Source: an uncultured Opitutaceae bacterium (GTDB lineage Bacteria; Verrucomicrobiota; Verrucomicrobiia; Opitutales; Opitutaceae). From it: a stretch of 41,305 nucleotides of DNA. The stretch lies in contig CAITEC010000032.1 of assembly GCA_903891325.1 (NCBI GenBank), positions 1 through 41,305 on the forward strand, written 5' to 3'. This document shows positions 1 through 7,984 of the stretch, in pieces (the stretch's first letter is position 1; every line of letters starts with the position of its first letter). The translations under genes were made by a program, and so were the position numbers. The notes below the pieces were generated by a model. The model saw only the letters and a program-made list of their open reading frames with translations. It was not told the DNA's origin and searched no databases.

Positions 1-91
1 ACCTGAAACCTGAGTCGATCCTTCACGCCTCGGAATCGGCGGCATGGGCGCCTTGGTCCGATTTCAGGTTTCAGGTCTCAGGTCTCAGGTT
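1..91. repeat. Heptamer tandem repeat with inverted partner, downstream of phoR
   Basis: Four tandem copies of a 7-bp unit TCAGGTY fill 64-91 (TCAGGTT, TCAGGTC, TCAGGTC, TCAGGTT). The first 13 bases of the window, ACCTGAAACCTGA, are the exact reverse complement of 64-76, so the block can fold into a stem with a loop of about 50 nt. It begins 15 nt past the phoR stop at the end of the phosphate operon. The left side may extend outside the window. It could be a dispersed genome repeat, or a 3' structure that ends or stabilises the transcript. There is no T-run typical of an intrinsic terminator. Confidence 0.7.
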
Positions 92-105
92 TCTGCAAGG
101 GCGGA

Positions 106-1293
106 TCAGGCCCCCGCGTTCGGGAGCGTGAAATAAAATGTCGTCCCCTCGCCGGGCGCGCTTGCGATCCGCACGTCGCCCCCGTGGGCCTGGACCACGT
201 GCTTGACGATCGCCAGGCCCAGCCCGGTGCCCCCCTGGTCCCGCGACCGGGCCTTGTCCACCCGGTAAAATCGCTCGAAGATCCGGGGCTGGGCCTCCGG
301 CGGAATCCCCGCCCCGTCGTCGGCCACTGCGACCTCGATCCATCCCGGCTCGAGCGCCCGGGCGGAAACGGCCATCGCCCCGTCGGCGCGCCCGTACTTG
401 ATCGCGTTGTCGATAAGGTTGGCGAGGACCTGCCGCAGCCGGTCCGGATCGGCCTTGCCGACGACCGCCACGGGGATGTCGTTGACCAGGCTCACCCCGC
501 GGGCCCGGGCCCTCTCGTGGAAATCATCCATGACCTCCTGGGCGGCGGCCCGCAGGGGCACCGGCTCAAGCGAAAGCCGGATTCGCCCGGATTCGAGGGT
601 CGAGAGGAGCAGCAGGTCGTTGATCAGCAGCGTCAGGCGCTCCGTGTGGCGGTCGATGATATCCAGGAAACGGCCTAGCGTCACCGGGTCCTCCTTGCCG
701 CCGTCGAGCAGGGTCTCGACGGCCCCCTTGATCAGCGAGAGCGGCGTGCGCAGCTCGTGGCTCACGTTGGCCACGAACTCCTGGCGGATCGCCTCGAGCT
801 GGCGGAGGCGGGACACGTCGTGGAAAACGAGAAGCGCCCCGTCGTTCCTCCCCTGCCCGTCCCGCAGCGCCAGTGCGTTGACCTGGAGAAAGCGCGCCGC
901 CCCGGAACCCTCAAAGCGGATCTCGTGGTCGAGAACCTCCGGCTCGCGGGCGAGCCGCGCGACAACCGCCGCGACCTCGTGGTGGCGCACGACCTCGAGG
1001 AGGGCCCGGCCGGTGGCGGGCGGGGAAAAGCCGAAGAGTTCGCCGGCTGACCGGTTCGCATGCAGGACCGCGCCAGCGGTGTCCAGGACCACGACACCCT
1101 CGACCATCCGGTCGAAAAGGGCGGCGGTTCGGCGGACCTGCTCGGCCAGCTCGGCCTCGCGGCGGGCCCTCTGCCGGGAAAATTCATCCGCGTAGGAGCG
1201 CGCCGCCGCCGCGCCCGCCCGGCGCTCCCTCCACCAGGCGGCGGCGAAGGCGCCGAGCGCGGCCAGCAGGAAAAGATCGATTGCCGTTCCCAT
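106..1293 (-). CDS. phoR: Phosphate regulon sensor histidine kinase PhoR
   Basis: This is a 395-residue membrane-bound histidine kinase that would phosphorylate PhoB when phosphate is scarce. Residues 1-21 form one hydrophobic N-terminal segment followed by WRERR. A PAS domain covers about 55-160. The dimerisation H-box FVANVSHELRTPL places the phospho-acceptor at His179. The C-terminal ATPase domain shows the N-box NLIDNAIKYG, the G1 box DDGAGIPPEA, and GGTGLGLAIVKH. One N-terminal anchor, then PAS, HisKA and HATPase is the usual PhoR layout. It is the last gene of the pst-pho operon, 6 nt after the phoB stop, and this context separates it from other PAS kinases. The start ATG at 1293 leaves the hydrophobic segment at the very N-terminus. 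Confidence 0.93.
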   Translation of the reverse strand: MGTAIDLFLLAALGAFAAAWWRERRAGAAAARSYADEFSRQRARREAELAEQVRRTAALFDRMVEGVVVLDTAGAVLHANRSAGELFGFSPPATGRALLEVVRHHEVAAVVARLAREPEVLDHEIRFEGSGAARFLQVNALALRDGQGRNDGALLVFHDVSRLRQLEAIRQEFVANVSHELRTPLSLIKGAVETLLDGGKEDPVTLGRFLDIIDRHTERLTLLINDLLLLSTLESGRIRLSLEPVPLRAAAQEVMDDFHERARARGVSLVNDIPVAVVGKADPDRLRQVLANLIDNAIKYGRADGAMAVSARALEPGWIEVAVADDGAGIPPEAQPRIFERFYRVDKARSRDQGGTGLGLAIVKHVVQAHGGDVRIASAPGEGTTFYFTLPNAGA

Positions 1294-1299
1294 GCGGGC

Positions 1300-1992
1300 C
1301 TATCCCCTGCCGTCCACCGCCATCCGGTACCCCACGCCGCGGACCGTCTCAAGGCAGGACGCCGCCGGGCCGAGCTTTTCCCTGAGCCGGCGCATGTGGG
1401 TGTCCACGGTGCGGCTGTCGATCGGGTTCTCGTAGCCCCAGACATCCTGGAGCAGGCGGTCGCGCGACTGGACCCGATCCCGGCGGCGCGCAAGGATCTC
1501 CAGCAGCCTGAACTCCGTGGCGGTGAGCGCCACCGCCGCGCCGCCCACCCGCACCTCGTGGCGCGGCACGTCGATCTCGATCCCGCCCACCCTGATCTGC
1601 GCCCCGGGCTCCTCGGGGGCGCCCGCCCGTGCCAGGAGCTTGCGGATCCGCAGGACCAGTTCGCGCGGGCTGAAGGGCTTCGTCACGTAGTCGTCGGCGC
1701 CCAGCTCCAGCCCGACCACCCGGTCCATCTCGGCGGCCCGGGCGGTCAGCATGATGATCGGGATCCGGGCGGTGGCCGGGTCGCGGCGAAGCAGCTTGCA
1801 GACCTCGAGCCCGTCGACCTCCGGGAGCATGAGGTCCAGGACCACCAGGTCGGGCTTCTCGCTGCGCACGGCCGCAAGAGCGCGGGCCCCGTCCTGGGCG
1901 AAGAGGGGCGCGAACCCGGCCTCGCGGAGCTTGAACCCGAGGACCTCGAGCGCGTCGGCCTCGTCGTCAACTACCAGGATTTTGGGCTTCAT
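1300..1992 (-). CDS. phoB: Phosphate regulon response regulator PhoB
   Basis: This 230-residue OmpR-family response regulator is the expected partner of the PhoR encoded just downstream. The receiver domain occupies about 1-120, with acidic residues Asp9/Asp10, phospho-acceptor Asp53 in VVLDLMLPE, Thr83 and Lys105 (TKPFSP). A winged-helix DNA-binding domain covers about 130-226, with ALTATEFRLLEIL and the recognition-helix region DSRTVDTHMRRLREKLG. The frame is open further upstream, but the ATG at 1992 gives the canonical start MKPKILVVDD. That start lies inside the 3' end of phoU (26-bp overlap), which suggests translational coupling. By family knowledge it would activate the pst operon from direct-repeat Pho boxes. 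Confidence 0.94.
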   Translation of the reverse strand: MKPKILVVDDEADALEVLGFKLREAGFAPLFAQDGARALAAVRSEKPDLVVLDLMLPEVDGLEVCKLLRRDPATARIPIIMLTARAAEMDRVVGLELGADDYVTKPFSPRELVLRIRKLLARAGAPEEPGAQIRVGGIEIDVPRHEVRVGGAAVALTATEFRLLEILARRRDRVQSRDRLLQDVWGYENPIDSRTVDTHMRRLREKLGPAASCLETVRGVGYRMAVDGRG

Positions 1993-2647
1993 TCGGCTTC
2001 GGGGCTGAGTGGCGGATGTCGATGGCCTCGTAGAGGTAAACCACCTCCTCGGCAATGTTCTGCGCGTGGTCGGCCACCCGCTCAAGGCTCTTGGAAATGA
2101 CCATCAGGTTGAGGCAGCGGGTGATCGTGGCCGGGCGCTCGACCATGTAGCTGGAGAGCTCCCGGTGAAGCTGCCGGTTGATGTTGTCCACGTCGGAGTC
2201 GCGGGGCACCACCGCGCGCGCCTTCGCCGGGTCGTGGTCGATGAACGCGGAAATCGCGTCGCGGAGCATCTCAAGCGACATCGCGGCCATCCGCGGGATG
2301 TCCACGTAGGGCTTGAGCTGGGGCTCGGCCCCCAGGTCGATCGCGCGGCGGGCGATCGTGACCGAGCTGTCGCCCACCCGCTCAAGGTTCTGCGAGATCT
2401 TCATGGCGACGGTCGTCAGCCGCAGGTCGGTCGCCAGGGGCGCCTTGGCCAGCAGGTGGATCGCGATGTCGTCGATCTCGATCTCGAGCTGGTCGATGAC
2501 ATTGTCCTCGGCCTCCACCTCCCGGGCGAGCGCGTCGTCGCGCTCGACCAGGGCGCGGATGCTGCGCGCGACGGCGGACTCGGCATGGCTGGCCATGGCG
2601 AGGAGCCTTTCCTTCAGGCGGTCCATTTCTTCGGCGTAATGTGTCAT
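1967..2647 (-). CDS. phoU: Phosphate signalling protein PhoU
   Basis: This 226-residue all-helical protein has the two PhoU repeats. The first starts at the N-terminus and includes an acidic stretch, EVEAEDNVIDQLEIEID. The second includes VPRDSDVDNINRQLHREL. Both carry the E/DxxxD-type metal-binding pattern. RVGDSSVTIARRAIDLG and RVADHAQNIAEEVVYLYE are the paired repeat ends typical of the family. PhoU restrains PhoR when phosphate is plentiful, acting together with the PstSCAB transporter. It lies 31 nt after pstB, and its last 26 bp overlap the start of phoB. Length and motifs match the family, so the identification is firm. Confidence 0.94.
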   Translation of the reverse strand: MTHYAEEMDRLKERLLAMASHAESAVARSIRALVERDDALAREVEAEDNVIDQLEIEIDDIAIHLLAKAPLATDLRLTTVAMKISQNLERVGDSSVTIARRAIDLGAEPQLKPYVDIPRMAAMSLEMLRDAISAFIDHDPAKARAVVPRDSDVDNINRQLHRELSSYMVERPATITRCLNLMVISKSLERVADHAQNIAEEVVYLYEAIDIRHSAPKPNEAQNPGS

Positions 2648-2678
2648 GAGGGTGGTGGGGTGGAAATAGGGGGACCGC

Positions 2679-3527
2679 TCATCCGAAGCGACCGGAGACG
2701 TAGGCCTCCGTCTGCGGATTGGACGGGTTCGTGAACATGCCCCGGGTCTCGCCGAACTCGACGAGCTTGCCGAGGTAGAAAAATGCGGTCCGGTCCGAGC
2801 AGCGCGCCGCCTGCTGCATGTTGTGCGTGACGATGACCACCGTGAACCGCAGCCGGAGCTGCTGGATCAGCTCCTCGATCTTCGCCGTCGCGAGCGGGTC
2901 CAGCGCCGAGCAGGGCTCGTCCATGAGGAGCACCTCCGGCTCGACCGCGAGCGCCCGGGCGATGCAAAGCCGCTGCTGCTGGCCGCCGGAGAGGCTGATC
3001 CCGGGGCGCTTCAGGTGATCCTTCACCTCGTCCCACAGGGCGGACATCCGCAGCGACTGCTCCAGCCGGTGCTGCAGGAAGGCGCGGTCCTTCACACCGT
3101 TGAGGCGCAGGCCGACCAGGACATTCTCCTCGATCGACATGGTCGGAAAGGGATTGGACTTCTGGAAAACCATCCCGACCCTCCGCCGGACGACCACCGG
3201 GTCGACCGAGGGCGCGTAGAGGTCCTCGCCGAAAAGGTGCAGGCTGCCCTCGATCCGGGTGCCCGGCGTGAGCTCGTGCATCCGGTTGAGCGCGCGCAGG
3301 AAGGTGGATTTCCCGCAGCCGCTCGGGCCGATGATCGCCGTCACCCGGCGCGCCGGTATGCGGATCGAGACCCCGTCGAGCGCCTTGCGGGCCCCGTACC
3401 AGAGTGAAAAGTCGCGGACGTCAAAGGCGGGGCCCTCTTCGGGCGCGACGGGCTTGCCGCCGGCTTCAGGCTGAACGGGGGCGGGAGCGGTCTTGGGCTT
3501 TTCCGGGGTTGAGACGGGCGTGGCCAT
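2679..3527 (-). CDS. pstB: Phosphate ABC transporter ATP-binding protein PstB
   Basis: This 282-residue ATPase energises high-affinity phosphate import. It has Walker [10 protein letters not shown] at 67-75, the Q-loop in VFQKSNPFP, signature LSGGQQQR at about 179-186, Walker [13 protein letters not shown] at 199-210, and the switch histidine in [26 protein letters not shown] and [12 protein letters not shown] are hallmarks of PstB among ABC ATPases. The first 32 residues are a Pro/Ala/Lys-rich extension not found in the Escherichia coli protein, which has about 257 residues. It is probably disordered and of unknown use. The gene lies between pstA (49-nt gap) and phoU (31-nt gap). Confidence 0.96.
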   Translation of the reverse strand: MATPVSTPEKPKTAPAPVQPEAGGKPVAPEEGPAFDVRDFSLWYGARKALDGVSIRIPARRVTAIIGPSGCGKSTFLRALNRMHELTPGTRIEGSLHLFGEDLYAPSVDPVVVRRRVGMVFQKSNPFPTMSIEENVLVGLRLNGVKDRAFLQHRLEQSLRMSALWDEVKDHLKRPGISLSGGQQQRLCIARALAVEPEVLLMDEPCSALDPLATAKIEELIQQLRLRFTVVIVTHNMQQAARCSDRTAFFYLGKLVEFGETRGMFTNPSNPQTEAYVSGRFG

Positions 3528-3576
3528 TGTGGGCGGTCGGTCGGGATTCGGGAGAGGATGAGGGGAGTGTCCGGGA

Positions 3577-4440
3577 TCAGCGGCGGTCTCGCGACACGAA
3601 GCGGACGACCACGTTGCAGGATAGGATGAGCATCATCAGGACCAGGGCTCCCGCCCAGGCCTGCCGGTGCCAGTCGTCGTAGGGCGAGATCGCATAGGAG
3701 AATATCTGCAGCGGCAGCGCCGCGATCGGCTCGGCCAGGCTGTGATTCCAGAAATTGTTGCCCAGGGCCGTGAAGAGAAGGGGCGCGGTCTCGCCGGCGA
3801 CCCGGGCGAGCGCGATCAGAACTCCGGTGACGATGCCCTTCAGGGCGGTCTTGATGACGATGACGGTGATGATCTTCCAGCGCGCTATCCCGAGCGCCAG
3901 CCCGGCCTCCCGGTAGCTCTGCGGGACGAGGACGAGCACCTCCTCGGTCGTCCGCATGACCAGGGGTATCATCATGAGCCCGAGGGCGACCCCGCCCGCA
4001 TAGGCGGAGAAGGTTTTGAAGGGGACGACCAGCATCGCGTAGACGACCATCCCCCAGACGATCGAGGGGACGCCGTTCAGGACATCGGCGGCGAAGCGCA
4101 GCCAGTAGTTGGAGCGAGCCGAGCCGTATTCGGCCAGGTAGACCCCGCCCATGACCCCGATGGGCACCCCGATTGCCGCGGCCATGCCCAGAAGCGCGAC
4201 CGTGCCCACGATGGCGTTGGCCATGCCCCCGCCCTGCTCGCCCGCGGGCTTGGGCAGCTGGGTGAAGAAGTTCCAGTCCAGGGAGGATGCGCCCTCCCGG
4301 ATGAGGAAATAGAGGACCAGGAAGAGCGGCGCGATCACCAGCAGCGAGCTCAGCCCCATCAGGCCGGTCATGCCACGGCTTATCCAGCGGCGGCGGGACT
4401 GGTGGGCCGGGTCGGGGTGATGGGTCGGGGCGGCGTCCAC
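3577..4440 (-). CDS. pstA: Phosphate ABC transporter permease PstA
   Basis: This 287-residue inner-membrane permease has about six hydrophobic segments, beginning with [18 protein letters not shown] after a short basic cytoplasmic start (about 1-30). The cytoplasmic coupling loop reads [19 protein letters not shown], matching the EAA loop of phosphate permeases. [15 protein letters not shown] and [15 protein letters not shown] are also typical of PstA. It pairs with PstC to form the phosphate channel. Its start lies 4 nt after the pstC stop, so the two are almost certainly co-translated. Confidence 0.95.
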   Translation of the reverse strand: MDAAPTHHPDPAHQSRRRWISRGMTGLMGLSSLLVIAPLFLVLYFLIREGASSLDWNFFTQLPKPAGEQGGGMANAIVGTVALLGMAAAIGVPIGVMGGVYLAEYGSARSNYWLRFAADVLNGVPSIVWGMVVYAMLVVPFKTFSAYAGGVALGLMMIPLVMRTTEEVLVLVPQSYREAGLALGIARWKIITVIVIKTALKGIVTGVLIALARVAGETAPLLFTALGNNFWNHSLAEPIAALPLQIFSYAISPYDDWHRQAWAGALVLMMLILSCNVVVRFVSRDRR

Positions 4441-4444
4441 GGGT

Positions 4445-5416
4445 TCAGTGCGCCTTGGCCCCGGCCCCGCCCGCCAGGGAGCGGAGCATGAGCTGGGCGA
4501 CGGCGTTTACCAGGATCGTGATCGCCAGGAGCACGAGCCCCAGCTCGAAGAGCGCGTTGAGGTACAGGTCGCTTGTCGCCTCGGTGAACTCGTTGGCGAC
4601 GACGCTCGCCAGCGTGTAGCCCGGCGCGAAGAGCGAGGCGCTGATCTCGGGCCGGTTGCCGATCACCATCGTGACGGCCATCGTCTCGCCCAGCGCCCGG
4701 CCAAGGCCGAGCACCGCCGCCCCGAAGATCCCCCTTCGGGCATAGCTGATGACCGCTATCCGGATCACCTCCCAGTGGGTGGCGCCGAGCGCGTACGCGG
4801 CCTCCCTCTGGAGGTTGGGTACGGAGCGCAGGATCTCGCGGGAGACCGAGGTGACGATGGGCAGGATCATGATCGCGACGATGATTCCCCCGGCCAGCAT
4901 GCTCGGGCCGTAGATCGGCCCGGTGAAGAGCGGCAGGAACCCCAGCGAATCCTTGAGCCACCGGAAAAAATGATCCCGGAGCCACGGGACCAGGACAAAG
5001 ATCCCCCAAAGCCCGAAGATCACGCTCGGGACGGCGGCCAGAAGCTCAATGACCGTGATGATCGGCTGCCGGAGCCGGACCGGCGCCATCTCCGTGAGGA
5101 AAAGCGCGGTCGCAACGCCGAGCGGGACTGCGATCACCAGCGCGATCAGCGAGGAGACGAGGGTCCCGAAGATGAAGGGCAGCGCGCCGTAGACATCGGA
5201 GACCGGATCCCACTGGGAACTGACCAGGAAGCGCGGGCCGAACTGGTGGATGGACAGGCGGGAACCCCGGTAAAGCTCCCAGCCGACCAGGACGATGAGC
5301 CCCACCAGGGTCAGGGCCGCGAGCAGGGCCAGCCAGTGGAACGAGCGGTCCGGCCACCGGGAAACCGAGGTTGGTTTCACCGGCGCCGGGCTGTCGGGCG
5401 TTGTGACGGTGCGCAC
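4445..5416 (-). CDS. pstC: Phosphate ABC transporter permease PstC
   Basis: This 323-residue inner-membrane permease partners PstA. The first membrane segment is at about 28-48 (WLALLAALTLVGLIVLVGWEL), followed by a periplasmic stretch ending FGPRFLVSSQWDPVSDVYGALPF, which is characteristic of PstC. The coupling loop reads LQREAAYALGATHWEVIR. LGRALGETMAVTMVIGN is the conserved permease core. The gene starts 7 nt after pstS and ends 4 nt before pstA. Nothing in length or motif is unusual. Confidence 0.95.
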   Translation of the reverse strand: MRTVTTPDSPAPVKPTSVSRWPDRSFHWLALLAALTLVGLIVLVGWELYRGSRLSIHQFGPRFLVSSQWDPVSDVYGALPFIFGTLVSSLIALVIAVPLGVATALFLTEMAPVRLRQPIITVIELLAAVPSVIFGLWGIFVLVPWLRDHFFRWLKDSLGFLPLFTGPIYGPSMLAGGIIVAIMILPIVTSVSREILRSVPNLQREAAYALGATHWEVIRIAVISYARRGIFGAAVLGLGRALGETMAVTMVIGNRPEISASLFAPGYTLASVVANEFTEATSDLYLNALFELGLVLLAITILVNAVAQLMLRSLAGGAGAKAH

Positions 5417-5423
5417 TATCCGT

Positions 5424-6428
5424 TCAGTACTTGATTTCGTTCACGCGGGCAAGAACCCTTGCCTGCACGGCGTCGGGCAGCGGGGCGTAGTCGAGCGCGG
5501 CGGCCATCTTCTGGCCGTCGGTGTAGGCCCACTTGAGGAAGGCCACCAGCTTCTCCCCCTTGGCCGAGTCCTTCTGCTGCTGGTAGACCAGCAGCCAGGT
5601 GACCCCGGCGATCGGATAGGCGTTTTCCCCGGGGGAATTGACCATGGAGAACCGGAAGTCGTCCGGGATCGTGGCCGAGGCGAGGGCGGCGACCACCGAG
5701 TCGATCGTCGGGGTGACGTAGTTGCCCGACGCGTTCTTCAGGTCCGCGTAGGGCAGCTTGTTCTGGCGGGCGTAGGCGAGCTCGATGTAGCCGATGGCCC
5801 CCGACAACTGCCGGATCTGCCCGGCGACGCCGGCGTTGCCCTTCCCGCCGAGGCCGGCGGGCCAGTTCACCGCGGTGCCCTTGCCCACCAGGGTCTTCCA
5901 CGCCGGGCTCACCTTGCTCAGGTAGTCGGTGAAGATGTAGCTGGTGCCGCTTCCGTCCGAGCGGTGGACGACGATGATGTCCTGCGCGGGCAGCGCGACG
6001 CCGGGGTTCTGGCCGGAGATCGCCAGGTCGTCCCAGCGCGTGATCTTGCCCAGGTAGATCCCCGCGAGGGTCGGGCCATCGAGCCGGATCTTCAGGTCGC
6101 CGGGGAGGTTGTAGCTGACGACCACGGCGCCGGCCACCGTCGGGATGTGCCAGAGGGCCCGCGGCGCCTTGGCGAGGTTCGCGTCGGACATCGGGCCGTC
6201 GGAGGCGCCGAAGTCGACCGTCTCGGAGAGGATCTGCTTCTGGCCGCCGCCCGATCCGATTCCCTGGTAGTTGAATCGGACGGAGGAATCGACCTTCGTG
6301 TACTGGTCGAACCACTTCGCGTAGATCACCTGGGGAAACGTGGCGCCCGCGCCGTTGATGAGCATCTGGGCGGAGGCGGAGGCGGCAAGGGCCGCGGCAA
6401 ACAGGAGGGTGATAAGTGCTTTTTTCAT
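5424..6428 (-). CDS. pstS: Periplasmic phosphate-binding protein PstS
   Basis: This 334-residue exported protein captures phosphate and delivers it to PstCA. Residues 1-20 form a signal peptide ending ASASA. There is no lipobox cysteine, so it is probably soluble in the periplasm. Ligand-contact segments are GAGATFP (about 26-32), YQGIGSGGG, VDFGASDGPM and HRSDGSGT, all diagnostic of PstS. It lies 39 nt downstream of the porin gene and 7 nt upstream of pstC. A leading porin followed by pstS means outer-membrane and periplasmic capture are made from one transcript. Confidence 0.95.
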   Translation of the reverse strand: MKKALITLLFAAALAASASAQMLINGAGATFPQVIYAKWFDQYTKVDSSVRFNYQGIGSGGGQKQILSETVDFGASDGPMSDANLAKAPRALWHIPTVAGAVVVSYNLPGDLKIRLDGPTLAGIYLGKITRWDDLAISGQNPGVALPAQDIIVVHRSDGSGTSYIFTDYLSKVSPAWKTLVGKGTAVNWPAGLGGKGNAGVAGQIRQLSGAIGYIELAYARQNKLPYADLKNASGNYVTPTIDSVVAALASATIPDDFRFSMVNSPGENAYPIAGVTWLLVYQQQKDSAKGEKLVAFLKWAYTDGQKMAAALDYAPLPDAVQARVLARVNEIKY

Positions 6429-6467
6429 GTGGGAATGGTTGAGGCTGGAGGGAATGGGCGGGCGCGG

Positions 6468-7845
6468 TCAGAAATTGACCTGCACCTGTGAGCGGACGCC
6501 GTCGGCGGTCGCGTGGGTGGCGACGCCATTCGCGATCACGCCCGAGGAGGTGGTCGGCAGGATCGCCCCGGAGGACGTTCCGCGGATGTAGCCAAACTGC
6601 AGCTTCACGTCGTTGCCGATGATGTACCAGTTTCCGCCGACGTACAGTTCATCCATCTTGTCCATCGTGCCGCCGGAGGTCGCGCCGCGGATCCCGTCGG
6701 AAAGGGCAACACCCCTGTCGTCGGAGTCCAGGGAGCTGTAGCGGACCACCGCCTCGAGCTTCTTGGGAACGAGGTAGAGCGTGGGCTGGATCCAGTAGCC
6801 GGTCGGCTTGGCCTTCCGGACGACCCCGTAGGCGGTCACAGCGTTCTGGTCGTTCGCGCCGAGATACTCGCCCTGCAGGTTGAAGCCGTCCTCCTTGAAG
6901 TCCGCAAACGCGCCGTAGATGGTCAGGTTGTTGCCCACGCCGACGCTTGTCCCCGGGCCGCCCTGGTCGCGCAGGCTCCCGCCCTCGCCGCCCACCTTCA
7001 GGCTGCCGTCTGTCCACTTGGCGTTGTAGCCGCCCCAGCCGTAGAAGGCCAGGTTGTTGTTCGTGCTGTTGCTGTAATTGCCCACCCCGCCGCTGCCGTT
7101 GACCGTGGTGCCGGAGCTGCTGTCGCCGCTGTACTCGTTGCGTTCCGGATTGGTCACCGCGACGTTGTAGAAGAAGCCGTTCTCAGTCCCACCGGCGAAC
7201 ACGCCGGTCCGGTAGCTGGCCGCGCCGAGTCGGCGCCCGTTGTTGGGCTCGTCGAAGTAGCGGGTCACCGGCGAGCGCTCGATCGCCCGCAGGTCGCCGC
7301 TGGAGGTGACCTCCTCGTAGTCGAACGGCACCTTCTTGAAGCCGGCGTCGACAAAGAACGCGTCGTTCTTCTTCCACTCGATGTAGGCGGCGTCAAACGA
7401 GAGGTTGGCAAAGTCGTAATTCACGTAGCCGGAGAAGCCGTCGATGAACTTGACCGTGGTGCCAAGGTAGATGCGCCGGAGCAGGAAGTGCTCCGAGGCG
7501 ACGGGGTGCGCGGGCAGCGTCGTCGGGGGAACGTTGTTGAAACCGTTGATGCTCGTCCCCAGGTCGGCAAACTGGGTCTGGAAGCGCCCGGTGAGGACCA
7601 GCGAGGTGATGTACTTGTCCGAGGCGTTGGTGATGACGTCGTCGCCGGCGCTCGACTTGGCGACCGAGCTCTCGATCTGCTGGGGCCTCCGCGTCGGTGA
7701 TGACGCCCTTCTTGATCAGGGCGTTGATCAGGGCGCGGTCGGCCGCCGAGGTGGTGGAGACGGGCGCGGATTGGGCCCACGCGGAGCTGGAGGCGATCAG
7801 GGCGCCGGCGCAAAGCGCGCACACGGCCAGTTTTTGTATTCTCAT
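6468..7845 (-). CDS. Phosphate-selective porin (OprO/OprP-like), frameshifted
   Basis: The full reading needs a one-base correction. The first part starts at ATG 7845 with a signal peptide (MRIQKLAVC to SSAWAQ, about 25 residues), then a short helical segment ALINALIKKGVITDAEA. An extra C on the coding strand (run 7682-7685) then moves the frame. Skipping it restores QQIESSVAKS and an uninterrupted barrel to the stop at 6468, for about 458 residues. The barrel part shows alternating aromatic strands and ends QVQVNF, the terminal Phe typical of outer-membrane porins. Family and substrate are inferred from the overall pattern and the position directly upstream of pstS. As read, only a short N-terminal peptide and a signal-less remainder could be made. 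The gene is either freshly broken or carries a sequencing error. Confidence 0.85.
7682..7685 (-). other. Single-base frameshift in the porin gene
   Basis: On the coding strand the text reads GAG GCC CCA GCA, giving E-A-P-A followed by non-porin sequence. Removing one C from the four-C run gives GAG GCC CAG CAG (E-A-Q-Q), and the frame then runs on to the porin C-terminus with no stop. A four-base run is short for slippage-based phase variation, so an assembly error or a recent mutation is more likely. Confidence 0.85.
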
Positions 7846-7893
7846 GGGATTTGCTTCGTTTGGTTCGGGTGTGGTTGAAGGAGCGCGCTGTTT

Positions 7894-7934
7894 GTAACAT
7901 CCGCGTGTTACGGTTTCATGGCGGCCGGGTTACG
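7894..7934 (-). promoter_or_regulatory. Candidate operator upstream of the porin-pst-pho operon
   Basis: Upstream of the porin start is a perfect 6-bp inverted repeat, GTAACA at 7894-7899 and TGTTAC at 7906-7911, with a 6-bp spacer. GTTACG (plus strand) occurs at 7907-7912 and again at 7929-7934, exactly 22 bp apart, which is two 11-bp periods. PhoB is known to bind direct repeats with an 11-bp period, so this could be a Pho box. The half-sites do not match the enterobacterial consensus, so the assignment rests on spacing and position only. The site lies 49-89 nt upstream of the porin ATG. Confidence 0.35.
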
Positions 7935-7984
7935 AACGGGGAAAAGGGCTTGCCGTCGCCCCAAACCGGGCCGTGATTCACGGG

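Noticed and set aside
7682-7685. Phase-variable homopolymer controlling the porin.
   Set aside because: The run has only four bases, which is too short for typical slippage-driven switching. A simple mutation or sequencing error is more likely.
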